Positions 6,919-15,373 of a DNA stretch of 57,126 bases are shown in pieces. The notes beneath the pieces are model-generated. The model was not told the DNA's origin. It did not search any database and worked only from the letters and a program-made list of their open reading frames with translations. The position numbers and the translations under genes were made by a program. This DNA comes from Actinomycetes bacterium. Its GTDB lineage: Bacteria; Actinomycetota; Acidimicrobiia; Acidimicrobiales; GCA-2861595. The stretch lies in the NCBI GenBank assembly GCA_023264975.1, contig JAHFUS010000017.1, positions 1 through 57,126 of the forward strand, read 5' to 3'. Every line of letters begins with the position of its first letter. Within the stretch, counting starts at the first letter, position 1.

Positions 6919-8169
6919 CTAGCTGCTGAAGCTCGGCACGTCGACGGTGACGGTGGTCCCCTCGCCTGGGCGGGACAGCACTACCACCTTGGCGCCCACG
7001 AGTGCGGCGCGCTCCTGCATGCCGACGAGCCCGTAGCTGTGCGGCCGGTGCTCGTCGCGGACCCGGTCGACGTCGAACCCGATCCCGTCGTCGGCCACCT
7101 CGAGGCGGGCGCCGGCGGCGCCGGCCGACAGCGACACGGCCACCGTGGTGGCTGCGGCATGCTTGGCCACGTTCTGGAGAGCCTCCTGGGCGATGCGGAA
7201 CAGGGCGGTCTCCACGTGAGCCGGCAGCGAGAGCGGCACCACGTCGACGGCGACATGCAGGCCGGGGACGCTGGCGGCCAGGGTCTCCAGGCCGGGCCCG
7301 AGGCCGAGGTCGTCGAGTACGGCGGGCCGCAGGCCCACGATGGCGCGGCGGGCCTCCTCCATGGCGGCGGTGGCGAGGTCCTTGGCCAGGGCCAGCTCGT
7401 CGGCCACAACGTCGGCGTCGAGGTGCACGGCCTCGTCGGCGGCGGACAGGTGGTACCAGAGGCTCACCAGCCGTTGGCTGATGCCGTCGTGGATGTCGGC
7501 CGCCACCCGCCGGCGCTCGAGCTCCTGCAGTTCGATGGTGCGCGCCGCGAAGCGCTCGAGTTCGGCCTCGCGCTCGGCCAGGCGGGAGTAGAGCCGGGAG
7601 TTCTCGACGATACCGGCCATGAGGCCGGCGACGTCGGACAGGACGGCCACGTCCTCGTCGGTGTGCTGGCGGCGGGCCTTGGAGTGCACGTTCACCACGC
7701 CCACCACCCGTTGTCCCCGGCGCACCATGGGCAGCGACACGAGCGAGGCGTAGTCCTCGCCCCGCAGGGCCGGGATGTACTTGTAGCGGGGATCGCTCCA
7801 CTTGTCGTCGACGACGAGGGGCTTGCCGTGCTGGGCGACCCAGCCGGCCACTCCCTCGCCAAAGGCGAGCTCGATGGTGCCGGCCAGCACGTCGAACGGC
7901 GGTGTGGCGCCGGCCAGCACCAGGCAGCCGCGGGCCTCGTCGACGAGGTGGACGAAGCACACGTCGGCGTCGTTGGCCTCGATGATGAGCGCAGCCACCC
8001 GGCGCACGACCTCGCGCAGGTCGAGGTCCTCGGCGGTGATCTCGATAATGCGGCGCAGCAGCCCGGAACGGGTGACCCGCCGGCCGTCGTCGCGCTGCGA
8101 CGGCGTTGCGGGACCGTGCGGGGCCGACAGGCCGGGCGCCCCGTCCCCGGCCGGGGTCGGTGGAATCAA
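6919..8169 (-). CDS. GAF-domain sensor histidine kinase (NarL-type partner)
   Basis: The 416-residue soluble kinase has a GAF domain at about 45-195 (ADVCFVHLVDEARGCLVLAG, less its last residue; GVVNVHSKARRQHTDED). A coiled linker follows, then a HisKA_3 dimerisation helix with the phospho-accepting His in RRVAADIHDGISQRL (about residue 227). The C-terminal HATPase domain shows N box EALQNVAKHA and G boxes DDGIGFD and GLVGMQERAALVG. No membrane span is present, so the signal is cytosolic. The start is TTG at 8169: it overlaps the response-regulator stop as TTGA, and no other start codon lies between there and the GAF domain. The regulator gene is upstream in the same operon. The family often senses redox, oxygen or small ligands via GAF; the ligand here is unknown. 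Confidence 0.88.
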   Translation of the reverse strand: MIPPTPAGDGAPGLSAPHGPATPSQRDDGRRVTRSGLLRRIIEITAEDLDLREVVRRVAALIIEANDADVCFVHLVDEARGCLVLAGATPPFDVLAGTIELAFGEGVAGWVAQHGKPLVVDDKWSDPRYKYIPALRGEDYASLVSLPMVRRGQRVVGVVNVHSKARRQHTDEDVAVLSDVAGLMAGIVENSRLYSRLAEREAELERFAARTIELQELERRRVAADIHDGISQRLVSLWYHLSAADEAVHLDADVVADELALAKDLATAAMEEARRAIVGLRPAVLDDLGLGPGLETLAASVPGLHVAVDVVPLSLPAHVETALFRIAQEALQNVAKHAAATTVAVSLSAGAAGARLEVADDGIGFDVDRVRDEHRPHSYGLVGMQERAALVGAKVVVLSRPGEGTTVTVDVPSFSS

Positions 8170-8846
8170 TGGAACAGGCCCTCGCGCAGGGCGGTGGCGA
8201 TGGCCTGGGCCCGGTCGGCCACACCCAGCTTGCGGTACACGGAGCGGGCGTGGGTCTTCACCGTCTCCTCGCCCATGACCAGCTGGTTGGCGATGGCCCG
8301 GTGCGACAGGCCCCGCACCATCTGCTCGAGCACCTCGCTCTCGCGGTGTGTGAGGCCGAGGTGGGCGCCGGGCCAGTACTCGCCGCTGTGGAGCCGGGCG
8401 GCCGACAGGGCCACCCGTCCCATGAGGGCGGGGTCGATGGCGATCTCGCCGTCCATCACACGCTCCAGGTGTCCCACCAGTTCGAGGCCGGTCACCCGTT
8501 TCAGCAGGAAGCCCGCGGCACCGGCCCGCAGGGCCTGGAACAGGTACTGCTCGTCGTCGTAGACGGTGAGGAAGATCACGCGCAGGCCGACGAACCGGCT
8601 GAGCAGCTCTTGGCACAGGTCGAGCCCGCTGGCGCCCTTCAGGCGCACGTCGAGGAGGACGACGTCGGGCTTGACGTCCCGGACGAGATCGCCGGCAGTG
8701 GACGCTTCGGTGGCCTGTCCCACGATCTCCACCCGCCCGACGTGGGGGCGCAGCATTGACGACAGGCCGTCGAGCACCATCTGGTGGTCGTCGACGAGCA
8801 CGGCCCGGATGGGCAGCGCAGGCTGCTGTTCGATGGCGTCCACCAC
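8166..8846 (-). CDS. NarL/FixJ-family response regulator
   Basis: The receiver domain has the acidic pair in VLVDDHQMVLDG, the phospho-accepting Asp in VVLLDVRLKG (about residue 66) and the Lys in GFLLKRVTG. The C-terminal LuxR-type helix-turn-helix is THRESEVLEQMVRGLSHRAI, less the remainder of the recognition helix ending VKTHARSVYRKLGV. The product is 226 residues and binds DNA after phosphorylation by the coupled kinase. Three consecutive GTG codons (8849, 8846, 8843) can start it. GTG 8846 is preferred because a TAGACT box (8853-8858 on the opposite strand) lies exactly 6 nt away, implying a leaderless mRNA. Confidence 0.92.
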   Translation of the reverse strand: MVDAIEQQPALPIRAVLVDDHQMVLDGLSSMLRPHVGRVEIVGQATEASTAGDLVRDVKPDVVLLDVRLKGASGLDLCQELLSRFVGLRVIFLTVYDDEQYLFQALRAGAAGFLLKRVTGLELVGHLERVMDGEIAIDPALMGRVALSAARLHSGEYWPGAHLGLTHRESEVLEQMVRGLSHRAIANQLVMGEETVKTHARSVYRKLGVADRAQAIATALREGLFH

Positions 8847-9052
8847 CACCCAAGTCTACGAGCGGCCGGTAGGGCGCCGGGATCACGTGGGAGCACGGCG
8901 CTGCAGGGACCCGGACGGGCCGGTGGACTTCGAGTGAGCTCGTGGCGGTCGAGTGCCTCTTGCGGCGGCCGGGTGCGTGGGCGCCCGAACGCCGGCCGGA
9001 GTTCTGTACTGCGATGGCGAAGGCGATGGCGTGCTGGGGGCGGCCCGCGCCT

Positions 9053-10765
9053 TCAGGTGCCTTGCGCCTCGCCCAGCTCCGCCGGCGGCGGTGGCAGCAC
9101 GAGCAGCGGAGTGGCCGCTGTGAGGACCTGGTCGGCGCCGACGATCTCGTAGGCGTAGCCCTGCTCGGCCAGGAAGCGCTGGCGGCGGGCGGCGAACTCC
9201 TGGTCGTTGGTGTCACGCGACACCACGGCGAAGAACCAGGCGGGACGGCCGTCGCGCTTGGGGCGCAGGATGCGTCCGAGGCGCTGGGCCTCCTCCTGGC
9301 GGCTGCCGAAGGTGCCCGAGATCTGGACGGCCACGCTGGCCTCGGGCAGGTCGATCGAGAAGTTGGCCACCTTGGACACGACCAGGACGGCGACCTCGCC
9401 GCCCCGGAAGGCGGCGTACAGGCGCTCGCGCTCGCGGTTGGGTGTCTTGCCGGTGATGAGCGGGGCGCCGAGACGGGCCGCCACCTGCTGGAGCTGGTCG
9501 ATGTACTGGCCGATCACCAGGGTGGGCTCGCCCGCCGCAACCGCCGCCGCGCACAGCGCCTCCACCACCGCCAGCTTGGAGCGGGCAGTGGAGCCGACCC
9601 GGTAGCGGTCCTCGGGCTCGGCCAGCGCGTACGTCATGCGTTCCTCGTCGGAGAGGGTGACGCGCACCTCGGTGCAGCGGGCCGGGGCGATCCACCCCTG
9701 GGCCTCGATGTCGCGCCACGGGGCGTCGAACCTCTTCGGGCCGATGAGGCTGAACACGTCGCCCTCGTGGCCGTCCTCGCGCACCAGCGTGGCGGTGAGC
9801 CCGAGCCGGCGGCGGCTCTGGATCTCGGCCGTCATCCGGAACACCGGCGCCGGGAGCAGGTGGACCTCGTCGTAGACGACGAGGCCCCAGTCCTCGGCCG
9901 AGAACAGCTCCAGGTGCTGGTACTGCCCGTGGCGGCGGGTGGTGACGATCTGGTAGGTGGCGATGGTGACCGGGCGGACCTGCTTGCGCTCGCCCGAGTA
10001 CTCGCCGATCTCGTCGTCACGGAGGGTGGTGCGGGCGAGCAGCTCGGCCCGCCACTGCCGGGCCGACACTGTGTTCGTGACGAGGATCAGGGTGCGGGCG
10101 CCGGCCCGCGCCATGGCGGCAAGGCCGACGAGGGTCTTGCCGGCGCCGCAGGGGAGCACGATGACACCGCTGCCGGCGGCGAAGAAGGACTCGACCGCCT
10201 GGCGCTGGTAGGGGCGGAGCACGAAGCCGGCGTCGTCGCGCAGGGCGATGGGGTGGGCAGCCCCGTCGACGTAGCCGGCCCGGTCCTCCGCCGGCCAGCC
10301 GAGCTTGAGCAGCGCCTGCTTGATCCGGCCCCGTTCGCCGCGGGGGACCGACACCGTGTCGTCGTCGATGCGCGGCCCCACGATCGGCGCCACCGTCTTG
10401 GCCCGGAGGACCTCCTCCAGCACGGCCCGGTCGGTGCCGGCGAGCACCAACCCGTGCACAGGGTGGACGTCGAGACTGAGGCGGCCGTAGCGGGACATGA
10501 CCTCGGCCACGTCGATAAGCAGGGCCTGGCCGACCGGGTAGCGCGACCAGCGGATGAGGGCGTCGACGACCTGTTCGGCGTCGATGCCGGCGGCCCGGGC
10601 GTTCCACAGCCCGAGCGGTGTGAGCCGGTAGGTGTGGACGTGCTCGGGTGACCGCTCCAGCTCGGCGAACGGGGCGATTGCGGCCCGGCAGGCCGCCGCG
10701 TCGGGATGGTCGACCTCGAGCAGGAGCGTGCGGTCGGACTGGATGATGAGCGGTCCCTCGCTCAT
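9053..10765 (-). CDS. XPB-family DNA repair helicase
   Basis: ATG 10765, 570 residues, close to the length of mycobacterial XPB. The N-terminal XPB domain (TLLLEVDHPDAAACRAAI) is followed by SF2 helicase motifs. Walker A is IVLPCGAGKT (about residue 207), then LILVTNTVSARQW, Walker B VVYDEVHLL, motif III LGLTATLVREDG, and the second RecA lobe with LVVSKVANFSIDLPEA and RLGRILRPKRDGR (motif VI). It unwinds DNA 3'-5' and in bacteria is linked to DNA repair. The helicase-associated gene lies just upstream in the same direction (64 bases). That pairing is also found in mycobacteria. Confidence 0.93.
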   Translation of the reverse strand: MSEGPLIIQSDRTLLLEVDHPDAAACRAAIAPFAELERSPEHVHTYRLTPLGLWNARAAGIDAEQVVDALIRWSRYPVGQALLIDVAEVMSRYGRLSLDVHPVHGLVLAGTDRAVLEEVLRAKTVAPIVGPRIDDDTVSVPRGERGRIKQALLKLGWPAEDRAGYVDGAAHPIALRDDAGFVLRPYQRQAVESFFAAGSGVIVLPCGAGKTLVGLAAMARAGARTLILVTNTVSARQWRAELLARTTLRDDEIGEYSGERKQVRPVTIATYQIVTTRRHGQYQHLELFSAEDWGLVVYDEVHLLPAPVFRMTAEIQSRRRLGLTATLVREDGHEGDVFSLIGPKRFDAPWRDIEAQGWIAPARCTEVRVTLSDEERMTYALAEPEDRYRVGSTARSKLAVVEALCAAAVAAGEPTLVIGQYIDQLQQVAARLGAPLITGKTPNRERERLYAAFRGGEVAVLVVSKVANFSIDLPEASVAVQISGTFGSRQEEAQRLGRILRPKRDGRPAWFFAVVSRDTNDQEFAARRQRFLAEQGYAYEIVGADQVLTAATPLLVLPPPPAELGEAQGT

Positions 10766-10829
10766 GTGCCCACCGTTCCCGCACGCTGGGGCACCGGCGT
10801 GCTGATCACGGACCGTCGTCGCAGGCCGC

Positions 10830-13421
10830 TCACAGGACCAGTCCCTCTTCGGCGCTGGTGAGGACGCGGGCCCACCGCACCTGCGTGTACGGCACCGTCC
10901 GGGGCTTCCAGCCCGGGAGGCACTCGATGGCGATCGACCCGCCGTCGACGTCGATGATGGCGGCGGTGAGCAGCTCCTCGCCGCCCTTGCGGCCGGCCAC
11001 GCCGATGCGCACCATCCACTGCTCCTCCCAGGCCTCGTCCAGCATGGTGATAATGCGCACCTGGCTGCGGGCGATGTCGCCCGGACGGGTGGCGCCGGCC
11101 GTGGCGGTCCCGCCTCTGGCGGAGGCGCCACTGCCCCGTGACCGCTCGAGGCGGCACTCAGCGCACCCGTTGTCGCCACAGTCGTACTCGTCGTCGTCGA
11201 AGGGCTCGTCGTCGTCCAGCTCGTCGTCGTCGAACAGCTCTGGCGCCCACCGGGGCGTGACGACGGAGCGCTTCGAAGCCGGGCCGGCGGACGCCCTCCG
11301 GAGGCCGGCCACCACGGCCGCGGGATCGCCAGCAGGACCGTCCTTGCCGGCGGCGGCCCGGACTGCAGATCCGCCGCGCTCGCGGCGTGGGACGACCACG
11401 GCCCGAGGCGGAGTGGTGCGGGTGACGACCAGGGCGCCGGTGGTGTCCTCCTGGGCGGCCAGGTAGCCGCCTGCGTGAAGGGCGGCAAGCACCTTTGCCG
11501 GCGCGGCGTCGCAGACCACCACTGTGGGGGCCAGCTCGCGCAGGCCCAGGGACGCCGTGCGACGGCCGACGCGGACCTCGGCCAGCAGTGCGGGGTCGTC
11601 GCAGCGCAGATAGCACGTGGCCATCCCGACACGGAGCCGGCCATGGCGGCGGCCGACATCGGCCACCAGGTAGGCCAGCGGCTGGGGCACCCCGCGCGTG
11701 GCGTGGGCCTCGAGGAAGGCTGCGATCTCCTCGGCCGTGCGGCCCGCCTGGAACCCCCGCAGCAGGGAGGACTCGCTGAAGCGGTACACGGTGGCGGCGC
11801 CGGTGGACTCGACATCGGCCACCAGTTCGAGCTCGGTGCGCACGGCCGGTGCCAGCTCCCCCGGGGCCATGGCCGACAGGTCGGCCTGTACGACGAAAGC
11901 GGAGACCACGGACGGGGCGAAAGGGGCCAGGGCCCGGGCCGCCTTCTCGTTGTCGCCGCCGAGGGCGAAGCGCCCGGCCGTGCTCAGCGCAGCGAAGGCA
12001 GCCAGGCCGAGGAGCTCCGCCTCGGCCATGACCCACTCGGCCTGCACCGGCGCCGGCGCTATGCCGCCGCTCCACATGACCGGGGCGGACCAGATGGCCC
12101 GGCGCCGGAGGCCCACCTCGTCGACTCCCTGGCCCTCGCCCACTCCGGCCAGCAGCGTGAGCACGGCGTGACGCTGGGCCTGGGCACCGGGGTCGTCCGG
12201 GCGCGGCATCAGGGGCGGGATCGGCTTGTCCTTTGTGCCCATGGCACCGGCGACGCTCAGGTACACCGGCGACTCGCGCCACGCTGCGGCCAAGTCGGCC
12301 CAGCGCTGTGCGACCTCCAGCTCGAGCCAGGCGTCGTAGGCGGGCAGGGGCAGGGCCGTGCCGGTGGCGGGGTCCGCCGCAGCCAGGCCGGCGACCCCGG
12401 CCAGCTCAAGCAGCCGGGCGGTGGCCGGCTCACTGCGGCCGAGCATCTTCGCCAGTCGCCGCACGTCCCGGATTCCGATGCCGCCCGCTTTGAGGATCGG
12501 GGTGGGCGTCGCGGCGAGCGCGTCGAGGGCTTCGCTCAGGTTGGCGACGAGGGCCAGCGCCCGCTCGGCCGCCGCCGAATCGACCGACTGCTGGTCGACC
12601 CGGAACGTCCCGAGGTCTGGCGGGCTGGGCGCGAGCACGGGGTAGGGCACTCCGCCGCGCAGGGCCAGCCCCGCCTCGCGGGGGATGGCGACGGTGTTGT
12701 ACGTGAGCGGAGCGGCGACCCCGCGGTTGACGAGCCAGCCCATCGGTCGGTGGTCGGGGAACCAGGACTCATTGCCCGGCACGGTGGCTGCGCCGCATCG
12801 TTGCAGGCTGTCGATCAACTCGGCCGTGCCCGCCGGGCCCCTGCCGACCACATCGCGTACGACCCTGGGGTCGCGCAACGCCTGGCACACCACGGCGAGC
12901 ATGGCCGTCTTGTCGCGGCCGGGGTCGAGACCGAGGCGGCGGGCGGTCTCCCGCAGTTCGGGCATCGTGCGGTGCCCGAGGATCTGGTCGGCCGGTGGGC
13001 CCAGCCCGGCCGGGAAGCCGAGCCGGCGGAACCCCTCGACGGCGTGGAGGTCCGGCCCGGAGCGGAACACCAGGCCCAGGTGGTCGAGCCGGTCGAGCGC
13101 CCGGTCGAGGTCGGTCTGGTCGACCGGGAGGCCGAGCACGGCCCGCAGCCCCTCCACCGTCGCCGGTGGATCAAGGAGGCAGACGGCCTCGGCGACCTGA
13201 AGGCACCACTGATCGAGGCGGGCCCGGCAGGCCTGGAACGCAGGGCCGGCGGACGCCCGGTAGGCGAGGTTCTCGAAGTCGGGCGGGGGCGGATCGGTCA
13301 GCTCCGGACGGGCGGCCAGCAGGGCCTCGAGCCGGTCGTCGTCCCGTGACCGCAGGGCGTCGACCACGACCGGGTCGATCGTCCCGCCTCCCCGCATCCG
13401 CAGCACCTCGGCTGTGGCCAT
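10830..13421 (-). CDS. Helicase-associated protein (XPB partner, Helicase_C_3-type domain)
   Basis: ATG 13421 with gaggtg 4 nt upstream; 863 residues. The protein lacks Walker motifs. It has winged-helix-like N-terminal segments (VEGLRAVLGLPVDQTDLDRA, then LDHLGLVF) and a central helical part. A C-terminal domain (YRFSESSLLRGFQAGRTAEE and PLAYLVADVGRRHGRLRVG) is typical of the XPB/Ssl2 N-terminal-like family annotated as helicase C-terminal domain 3. After a Cys pair region (CGDNGCAEC) in an acidic Asp-rich run, the end carries a WYL-like segment (RIGVAGRKGGEELLTAAIID). It probably acts together with the XPB helicase encoded directly downstream. The partner role is inferred from conserved neighbourhood. 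Confidence 0.8.
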   Translation of the reverse strand: MATAEVLRMRGGGTIDPVVVDALRSRDDDRLEALLAARPELTDPPPPDFENLAYRASAGPAFQACRARLDQWCLQVAEAVCLLDPPATVEGLRAVLGLPVDQTDLDRALDRLDHLGLVFRSGPDLHAVEGFRRLGFPAGLGPPADQILGHRTMPELRETARRLGLDPGRDKTAMLAVVCQALRDPRVVRDVVGRGPAGTAELIDSLQRCGAATVPGNESWFPDHRPMGWLVNRGVAAPLTYNTVAIPREAGLALRGGVPYPVLAPSPPDLGTFRVDQQSVDSAAAERALALVANLSEALDALAATPTPILKAGGIGIRDVRRLAKMLGRSEPATARLLELAGVAGLAAADPATGTALPLPAYDAWLELEVAQRWADLAAAWRESPVYLSVAGAMGTKDKPIPPLMPRPDDPGAQAQRHAVLTLLAGVGEGQGVDEVGLRRRAIWSAPVMWSGGIAPAPVQAEWVMAEAELLGLAAFAALSTAGRFALGGDNEKAARALAPFAPSVVSAFVVQADLSAMAPGELAPAVRTELELVADVESTGAATVYRFSESSLLRGFQAGRTAEEIAAFLEAHATRGVPQPLAYLVADVGRRHGRLRVGMATCYLRCDDPALLAEVRVGRRTASLGLRELAPTVVVCDAAPAKVLAALHAGGYLAAQEDTTGALVVTRTTPPRAVVVPRRERGGSAVRAAAGKDGPAGDPAAVVAGLRRASAGPASKRSVVTPRWAPELFDDDELDDDEPFDDDEYDCGDNGCAECRLERSRGSGASARGGTATAGATRPGDIARSQVRIITMLDEAWEEQWMVRIGVAGRKGGEELLTAAIIDVDGGSIAIECLPGWKPRTVPYTQVRWARVLTSAEEGLVL

Positions 13422-13581
13422 CTACACCTCATGTGTCGCAGTGTCGAACCGGGCGCTCGGGGAAGCGCCGTGACCCTACCCGGCACCGGTCCCCGACGGG
13501 TGGATGGGCAGCGCGACCCCTCCCCGGGTCCCCGTCAGGGGGGAGGACTCGGGAAGGCGTTCCCCGTAGGATTCCCCAACC

Positions 13582-14292
13582 ATGTCGACAGCCACCGCGC
13601 CCGCGTCCGACCAGAAGATCAACATCATCCCGTCGGTCCTGCCCGCTGACTACGCCCGCCTCGGGGAGGAGCTCCAGGCTCTCGAGAAGGCAGGCGTCGA
13701 CCGGGTCCAGTGGGACGTGATGGACGGCGTGTTCGTGCCCAACCTCACGTTCGGGCCCGACGTCATCAAGTCGGTGCGCTCGTGGGTGGACGTGCCCTTC
13801 GAGGCCCACCTCATGGTCGTGGAGCCCGACCGCATGCTCCAGCAGTGGGTCGACGCCGGCTGCGAACTGGTGATCGTGCACGCCGAGGCCTGCACGCACC
13901 TGCACCGGTCCCTGGCGTCGCTCAAGGACATGGGAGCCAAGGCGGCCGTGGCCCTGAACCCGCACACGCCCGTCGAGGCGGTGAAGAACGTGGTCGACCT
14001 GCTCGACCTCCTCCTCGTGATGACGGTGAACCCGGGCTTCGGGGGCCAGGCGTACATCAAGACGATGGAGCCCAAGATCGCCGAGGCGGCCGCCCTGCTG
14101 CGCAACGCCGACCACTACGTGGAGCTCGAGGTCGACGGGGGTATCGGCCCCGAGACCATCGACGGCGCCGTGAAGGCGGGCGCCCGCGCCCTCATCGCCG
14201 GAAGCGCGCTGTTCAAGTACCCCGAGGGCCTCGAGTACGGCGTGTCCGACCTGCGAGCCCGCGCCCGGGCCGCCGTGCCCGGCCTGCAGTAG
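13582..14292 (+). CDS. rpe: Ribulose-phosphate 3-epimerase
   Basis: This TIM-barrel enzyme interconverts ribulose 5-phosphate and xylulose 5-phosphate. Its signatures are IIPSVLPADYARLGEE, the metal/acid pair in QWDVMDGVFVPNLTFGP, HLMVVEPDRM, the catalytic loop MTVNPGFGGQAYI, and the phosphate site EVDGGIGPETI plus AGSALF. The 236-residue length is normal with a 14-residue leader. ATG 13582 lies 9 nt after TAGGAT (13567-13572), within a CCCGTAGGATT element shared with the aldolase promoter, so the leader must be very short. Phosphoribulokinase follows after 57 bases. Confidence 0.95.
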   Translation: MSTATAPASDQKINIIPSVLPADYARLGEELQALEKAGVDRVQWDVMDGVFVPNLTFGPDVIKSVRSWVDVPFEAHLMVVEPDRMLQQWVDAGCELVIVHAEACTHLHRSLASLKDMGAKAAVALNPHTPVEAVKNVVDLLDLLLVMTVNPGFGGQAYIKTMEPKIAEAAALLRNADHYVELEVDGGIGPETIDGAVKAGARALIAGSALFKYPEGLEYGVSDLRARARAAVPGLQ

Positions 14293-14349
14293 GCGCCTCC
14301 ACTCCGTTCCTCCCTTCGTCCCGTCCCTCCGAGCACCAACGAGGTCCCG

Positions 14350-15315
14350 ATGCCCCACAAGCAAGTCGCCATCGAACGAGCCTGGCAGCGCGACAACGGC
14401 TCCCGCCGCACCCGCCCGGCCATGCTCGCCATCGCCGGTGACAGCGCGGCCGGCAAGACCACCCTTACCAAGGGCCTGGTCGCCGCCCTCGGGGCCATGC
14501 ACTGCACGTCGGTGTGCACGGACCATTACCACCGCTATGACCGCGAGGAGCGCAAGGACAAGACTTTCACGCCCCTTCACCCGGACTGCAACTACGTCGA
14601 GGTGATGGAGCAGCACCTGCAGCTGCTGGCACTGGGTCAGCCCATCCTTCAGCCCACCTACCACCACAGCAACGGCACGCTGGGCCGCCCGGTGCTCGTC
14701 GACCCCGACCAGTACGTGATTATCGAGGGCCTGCTGCCCCTGTTCTCCAAGCTGTCGCGGGCGTGTTTCGACGTCGGGGTCTACCTCGACCCGCCCGAGG
14801 AGATCCGCTACGACTGGAAGATCAAGCGGGACACCACCAAGCGGGGCTACACCGAGGAGGCGGTCCGGGCCGAGCTCGCCAAGCGCGAGCCGGAGTCGGC
14901 CGAGTTCATCCGGCCCCAGCGTGCCCACGCCGACATCGTGGTGCGCTTCGCCCCCATCGAGGAGCGGGGCGAGTCGCCCGACGATCCCCTGAGCGCCACC
15001 CTGCTCCTGCGGCCCACCGCCGCCCACCCCGACCTGGCCAGCATCCTCACCGAGGACGTGGGCAAGGCCATCCACATGAAGCTGAGCCGCGACGAGGACG
15101 GCAAGCCGGTCGACGCCGTGCACATCCACGGCTACGCCGACCCAGGCGTCACCGAGAAGGTGAAGCTGGCGATCTGGGACCAGCTGGGCGTGGACGAGCC
15201 CTTTCCGGAGACGCTGGGCGAACTGGAGCCCGGGGGGCCGAGGAGCGAGCCGCTGGCCATCACCCAGCTGCTGCTGCTCTACCACCTGATCCAGGCCCGC
15301 CAGCAGGCGTCCTGA
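14350..15315 (+). CDS. prk: Phosphoribulokinase
   Basis: This 321-residue P-loop kinase has Walker A at residues 30-37 (GDSAAGKT). Substrate-binding segments follow: TDHYHRYDREERKD, PLHPDCNYVEVMEQH and QPTYHHSNGTLG. The acidic site is VIIEGLLPLFS, and an Arg-rich part carries YDWKIKRDTTKRGYTEE. These match phosphoribulokinase rather than uridine kinase; the family makes ribulose 1,5-bisphosphate from ribulose 5-phosphate and ATP. There are no paired regulatory Cys like those of plant enzymes near Walker A. It is downstream of rpe in the same direction, so the pair can supply and phosphorylate ribulose 5-phosphate. No RuBisCO gene is in the window. The start ATG 14350 has gagg 8 nt upstream. 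Confidence 0.88.
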   Translation: MPHKQVAIERAWQRDNGSRRTRPAMLAIAGDSAAGKTTLTKGLVAALGAMHCTSVCTDHYHRYDREERKDKTFTPLHPDCNYVEVMEQHLQLLALGQPILQPTYHHSNGTLGRPVLVDPDQYVIIEGLLPLFSKLSRACFDVGVYLDPPEEIRYDWKIKRDTTKRGYTEEAVRAELAKREPESAEFIRPQRAHADIVVRFAPIEERGESPDDPLSATLLLRPTAAHPDLASILTEDVGKAIHMKLSRDEDGKPVDAVHIHGYADPGVTEKVKLAIWDQLGVDEPFPETLGELEPGGPRSEPLAITQLLLLYHLIQARQQAS

Positions 15316-15373
15316 CCGGGCCATCGGTGGCGATGGCGCCACACCCGGCGTCGCGATCGCGCGCGGCCGGCCG

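Noticed and set aside
11475-13349. Antisense frame of 624 codons across the helicase-associated gene
   Set aside because: Low-complexity composition and no start signal. The minus-strand gene has clear domains and a Shine-Dalgarno.
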